Below, piece after piece: positions 62,356 to 64,000 of a DNA stretch of 64,000 nucleotides (position 1 is the stretch's first letter; each line of letters begins with the position of its first letter). The translations under genes were made by a program, and so were the position numbers. The DNA is from SZAS-103 sp038216155. GTDB taxonomy: Bacteria > Pseudomonadota > Gammaproteobacteria > Xanthomonadales > Xanthomonadaceae. Where the stretch lies: contig JBBQQH010000010.1 of the NCBI GenBank assembly GCA_038216155.1, positions 1-64,000 of the forward strand, written 5' to 3'. The notes beneath the pieces were generated by a model, which saw only the letters and a program-made list of their open reading frames with translations, searched no databases and was not told the DNA's origin.

Positions 62356-62865
62356 CTATTCCGGTAGATTCAAACGGATCACGTTCGCCGTTTCCGTAAG
62401 TTGCTTGGCGGAAACCTGAATTCGCTCTCGACGCTGCGCATCCCCGCTTGGATCGTGTGACGTGCCCCGCTTGCGGCCGGCGCCATCGAATGTCGCGAGT
62501 TGAGGCGGGCCTATGCCCCAATCACTACCCTTCTGCCGAGGCACCACGTGGAAATGAAAGTGCGGCGTTTCCTGTCCGCTAAAGACCCCGTTGTTCTGGA
62601 ACGTAAGTATTCCGAGAGGCCGATACGTCTTGACGAGCGCCTCCGCGACTCGCTTTGCCGAAACCATTATGGCGCCGCACTCCTGGTCAGAAAGCTCAAG
62701 CAGTGTCGCGACATGCAGACGCGTGATAACGCAGCACTGACCCACTTCAAATTGACATGGATTGATCACGGTTAACGTGTGTTCGCTTTCTTCAATGATC
62801 TTCCATCTTTCCTCGTGACCCGCCACGCAAAGGTCGCACGGATCTCTTATGGGAAGTTCGATCAT
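62356..62865 (-). CDS. HIT family protein
   Basis: The 169-residue protein has the histidine triad HFHFHVVPR (HxHxHxx) and the preceding HIT fold (DPCDLC ... HTLTVINPCQFEVGQCCVI). HIT proteins hydrolyse nucleotide phosphoramidates or transfer nucleotides. The C-terminal 40 residues are variable. The ATG is chosen by the GGAGGAG site; the upstream 30 residues of the frame are dropped. Confidence 0.88.
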   Translation of the reverse strand: MIELPIRDPCDLCVAGHEERWKIIEESEHTLTVINPCQFEVGQCCVITRLHVATLLELSDQECGAIMVSAKRVAEALVKTYRPLGILTFQNNGVFSGQETPHFHFHVVPRQKGSDWGIGPPQLATFDGAGRKRGTSHDPSGDAQRRERIQVSAKQLTETANVIRLNLPE

Positions 62866-62972
62866 TTGGCTCCTCCGATTGAGCTGGCTTGTCCCAAGCG
62901 AACAATTTTGACCAGGTGTTGATTCCCACACACGGTCAGACGATTCTTCCGGCATTTGACTGTACCTGGCCC

Positions 62973-63671
62973 CTAATCCCGGGAAAGTGCAACCTGACTT
63001 CGGTTTTGATCTCTTGCATCGTTGTCCAGTGCGTCGACCAGTGTCTGGTACCCACCGTCTTTCAGATTGGCGGAAGACAACGACGCGCTTTGCGGATTTC
63101 TTATCCTGACGACCTTGCCATGATTGGCAAGCAGCGGCACAGCGCCGAGCCAGTGGCGCTCACCACGCACGATGACGATCACAGCGTTACGCGAAATTGC
63201 GCGCTCAACGAGCGCAAACCCAAACATCTGCGATGGCACCCTTACGTGCCCGCAGCCGAACGAGATCGAACGATACGGGAAGAATTCGACAGACAAGATG
63301 GTGCCGGCGACATCCGCCTTCGGACGATCGCGTGCGAGCGAACGCACCAGTTTGTCCCACCAGAAATTCTCGGCGCCTATGTAGAAATGACGACGCTGCT
63401 CCTGCGGATCACGCACCGTGGCAAGGAGGCGTTCGTCATCGTACTTGCCGTTCGAGGCAACGCCGGGGTTCAGCAGCAACACGACAATGGGCGCATCGAT
63501 AGGCCCAAAGAACGGCTCAGGTGGTGTTTCGACGTGCAGACGATGAGCGGAATCCGCCCTTCGATTGAAAACTTCAACCGCCAATGAGTCGCTCGGCAAC
63601 ACGTAAGGCGCTTGGTCAGGCAACGCGACCCATGGATTGTCCGGCAAGCATTCGAGCGTCATCTTGTCCAT
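62973..63671 (-). CDS. Hypothetical protein, uracil-DNA-glycosylase-like
   Basis: The 232-residue product has the pattern FFGPIDAPIVVLLLNPGVAS and EFFPYRSISF, which resembles the core of UDG-superfamily proteins, but key residues are not certain. The C-terminus runs into a dispersed repeat (62982). The start MDKMTLEC is preferred over the longer frame. Confidence 0.55.
   Translation of the reverse strand: MDKMTLECLPDNPWVALPDQAPYVLPSDSLAVEVFNRRADSAHRLHVETPPEPFFGPIDAPIVVLLLNPGVASNGKYDDERLLATVRDPQEQRRHFYIGAENFWWDKLVRSLARDRPKADVAGTILSVEFFPYRSISFGCGHVRVPSQMFGFALVERAISRNAVIVIVRGERHWLGAVPLLANHGKVVRIRNPQSASLSSANLKDGGYQTLVDALDNDARDQNRSQVALSRD
62982..63006 (+). repeat. Copy 1 of a 25-base dispersed repeat
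   Basis: The core AAAGTGCAACCTGAC is shared with the copy at 63797 (23 of 25 bases identical). It overlaps the 3' end of the UDG-like gene. A weaker inverted relative lies at 62910-62929. Confidence 0.7.
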
Positions 63672-63796
63672 GCTTGCTTCCCTCATCACGCCAGCGATGA
63701 AACGGCCGAGCTGGGTATTGTGCGCAGACAATTGGAGCTATCGTCGATTTCCCGTCCGTCGTGGTCACCAGGGAAATCAACCTGCCCCCCGCATTC

Positions 63797-63821
63797 GGAA
63801 AGTGCAACCTGACCCCGGTTT
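63797..63821 (+). repeat. Copy 2 of the 25-base dispersed repeat
   Basis: The same core AAAGTGCAACCTGAC is followed by CCCGG. It faces an inverted relative at 63850-63867 (GGGTCAGGTGTAATTTCC), so it could fold into a hairpin. The 329-base tail from the UDG-like start to the window end holds these repeats and nothing else recognised. Confidence 0.7.
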
Positions 63822-63849
63822 GTTTTGCGGGGAAACCTCGGAAGTATTT

Positions 63850-63867
63850 GGGTCAGGTGTAATTTCC
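63850..63867 (-). repeat. Inverted relative of the 25-base repeat
   Basis: Read on the minus strand it is GGAAATTACACCTGACCC, matching the repeat core with three differences. Together with copy 2 it gives a REP-like pair with a loop of about 30 bases. Confidence 0.5.
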
Positions 63868-64000
63868 ACGCCGCTTCACACTTCACTGCGCGCGACTAAG
63901 TACACCCGACCCGATTCCGTCCCAGACTTCGACGCCGGATATCGCGATGCCAACGTTGGGCTATTGGGAGCAAACAAGTGAACGCAGCCCCAATCCTCAG

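Noticed and set aside
1..64000. tRNA, rRNA, CRISPR arrays, complete insertion sequences
   Set aside because: No cloverleaf, spacer-repeat pattern or transposase frame was recognised in either strand; a tRNAscan or CRISPR search could still find something missed by eye.

Overview
The window is a 64 kb piece of a GC-rich gammaproteobacterial chromosome, most likely from the Xanthomonadales/Lysobacterales group (Rhodanobacter-like). This placement is inferred from protein family resemblance (narGHJI with a parvulin gene and narK genes, UbiT/U/V, a DnrO-like protein, NnrS); no database search was possible. It looks like a facultative denitrifier or nitrate respirer whose accessory respiratory genes are clustered. 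No rRNA, tRNA, CRISPR array or complete insertion sequence was recognised.

Layout. (1) 1-9.8 kb, nitrate respiration: 5'-truncated narH, narJ, narI, a parvulin-type prolyl isomerase, a narK1-type transporter, a decayed HigB/HigA toxin-antitoxin pair, a narK2-type transporter with a perfect FNR box, a TDT/TehA-like channel and the molybdate regulator modE. (2) 9.8-19.5 kb: an HD-GYP protein, a TonB-dependent receptor, a small Moco-fold periplasmic protein, a beta-CASP RNase-like MBL protein, a GGDEF cyclase, and a PepSY / cytochrome b561 / QseBC-like two-component operon. (3) 19.7-34 kb, metal and drug export: a DMT exporter with a histidine-rich tail, a CusCBA-like RND system with two small membrane-associated proteins, a TetR-controlled HlyD/ABC exporter with a perfect palindromic operator, and a P-type ATPase. 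(4) 34-48.7 kb, an anaerobic metabolism block: DnrO-like protein, DUF2249, NnrS, a chorismate mutase-UbiT fusion, nadA-nadB, a hemolysin III-like protein, and on the minus strand ubiV, ubiU, ubiD, tyrA and two PLP enzymes. (5) 48.8-56 kb, a six-gene Hyf/complex I-like operon whose large subunit has lost all four nickel-ligating cysteines. (6) 56-64 kb, an accessory end with an XRE regulator, a spermidine-synthase-like protein, a YkgJ Cys-cluster protein, a beta-helix secreted protein, DUF4124, a HIT protein and short dispersed repeats.

How it fits together. Nine FNR/ANR/Dnr-like boxes (TTGAT-N4-ATCAA and variants) were read by eye next to nitrate transport, NO-response, Mo-fold and anaerobic ubiquinone genes, which suggests one oxygen- or NO-responsive regulon. 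UbiT, UbiU and UbiV form the known O2-independent ubiquinone hydroxylation system, which would keep ubiquinone available for nitrate reduction. The most unusual points are the chorismate mutase-UbiT fusion with a perfect FNR box inside the linker, the linkage of tyrA, ubiD and two PLP enzymes to ubiUV, and the nickel-site-less Hyf-like complex with unknown electron donor.
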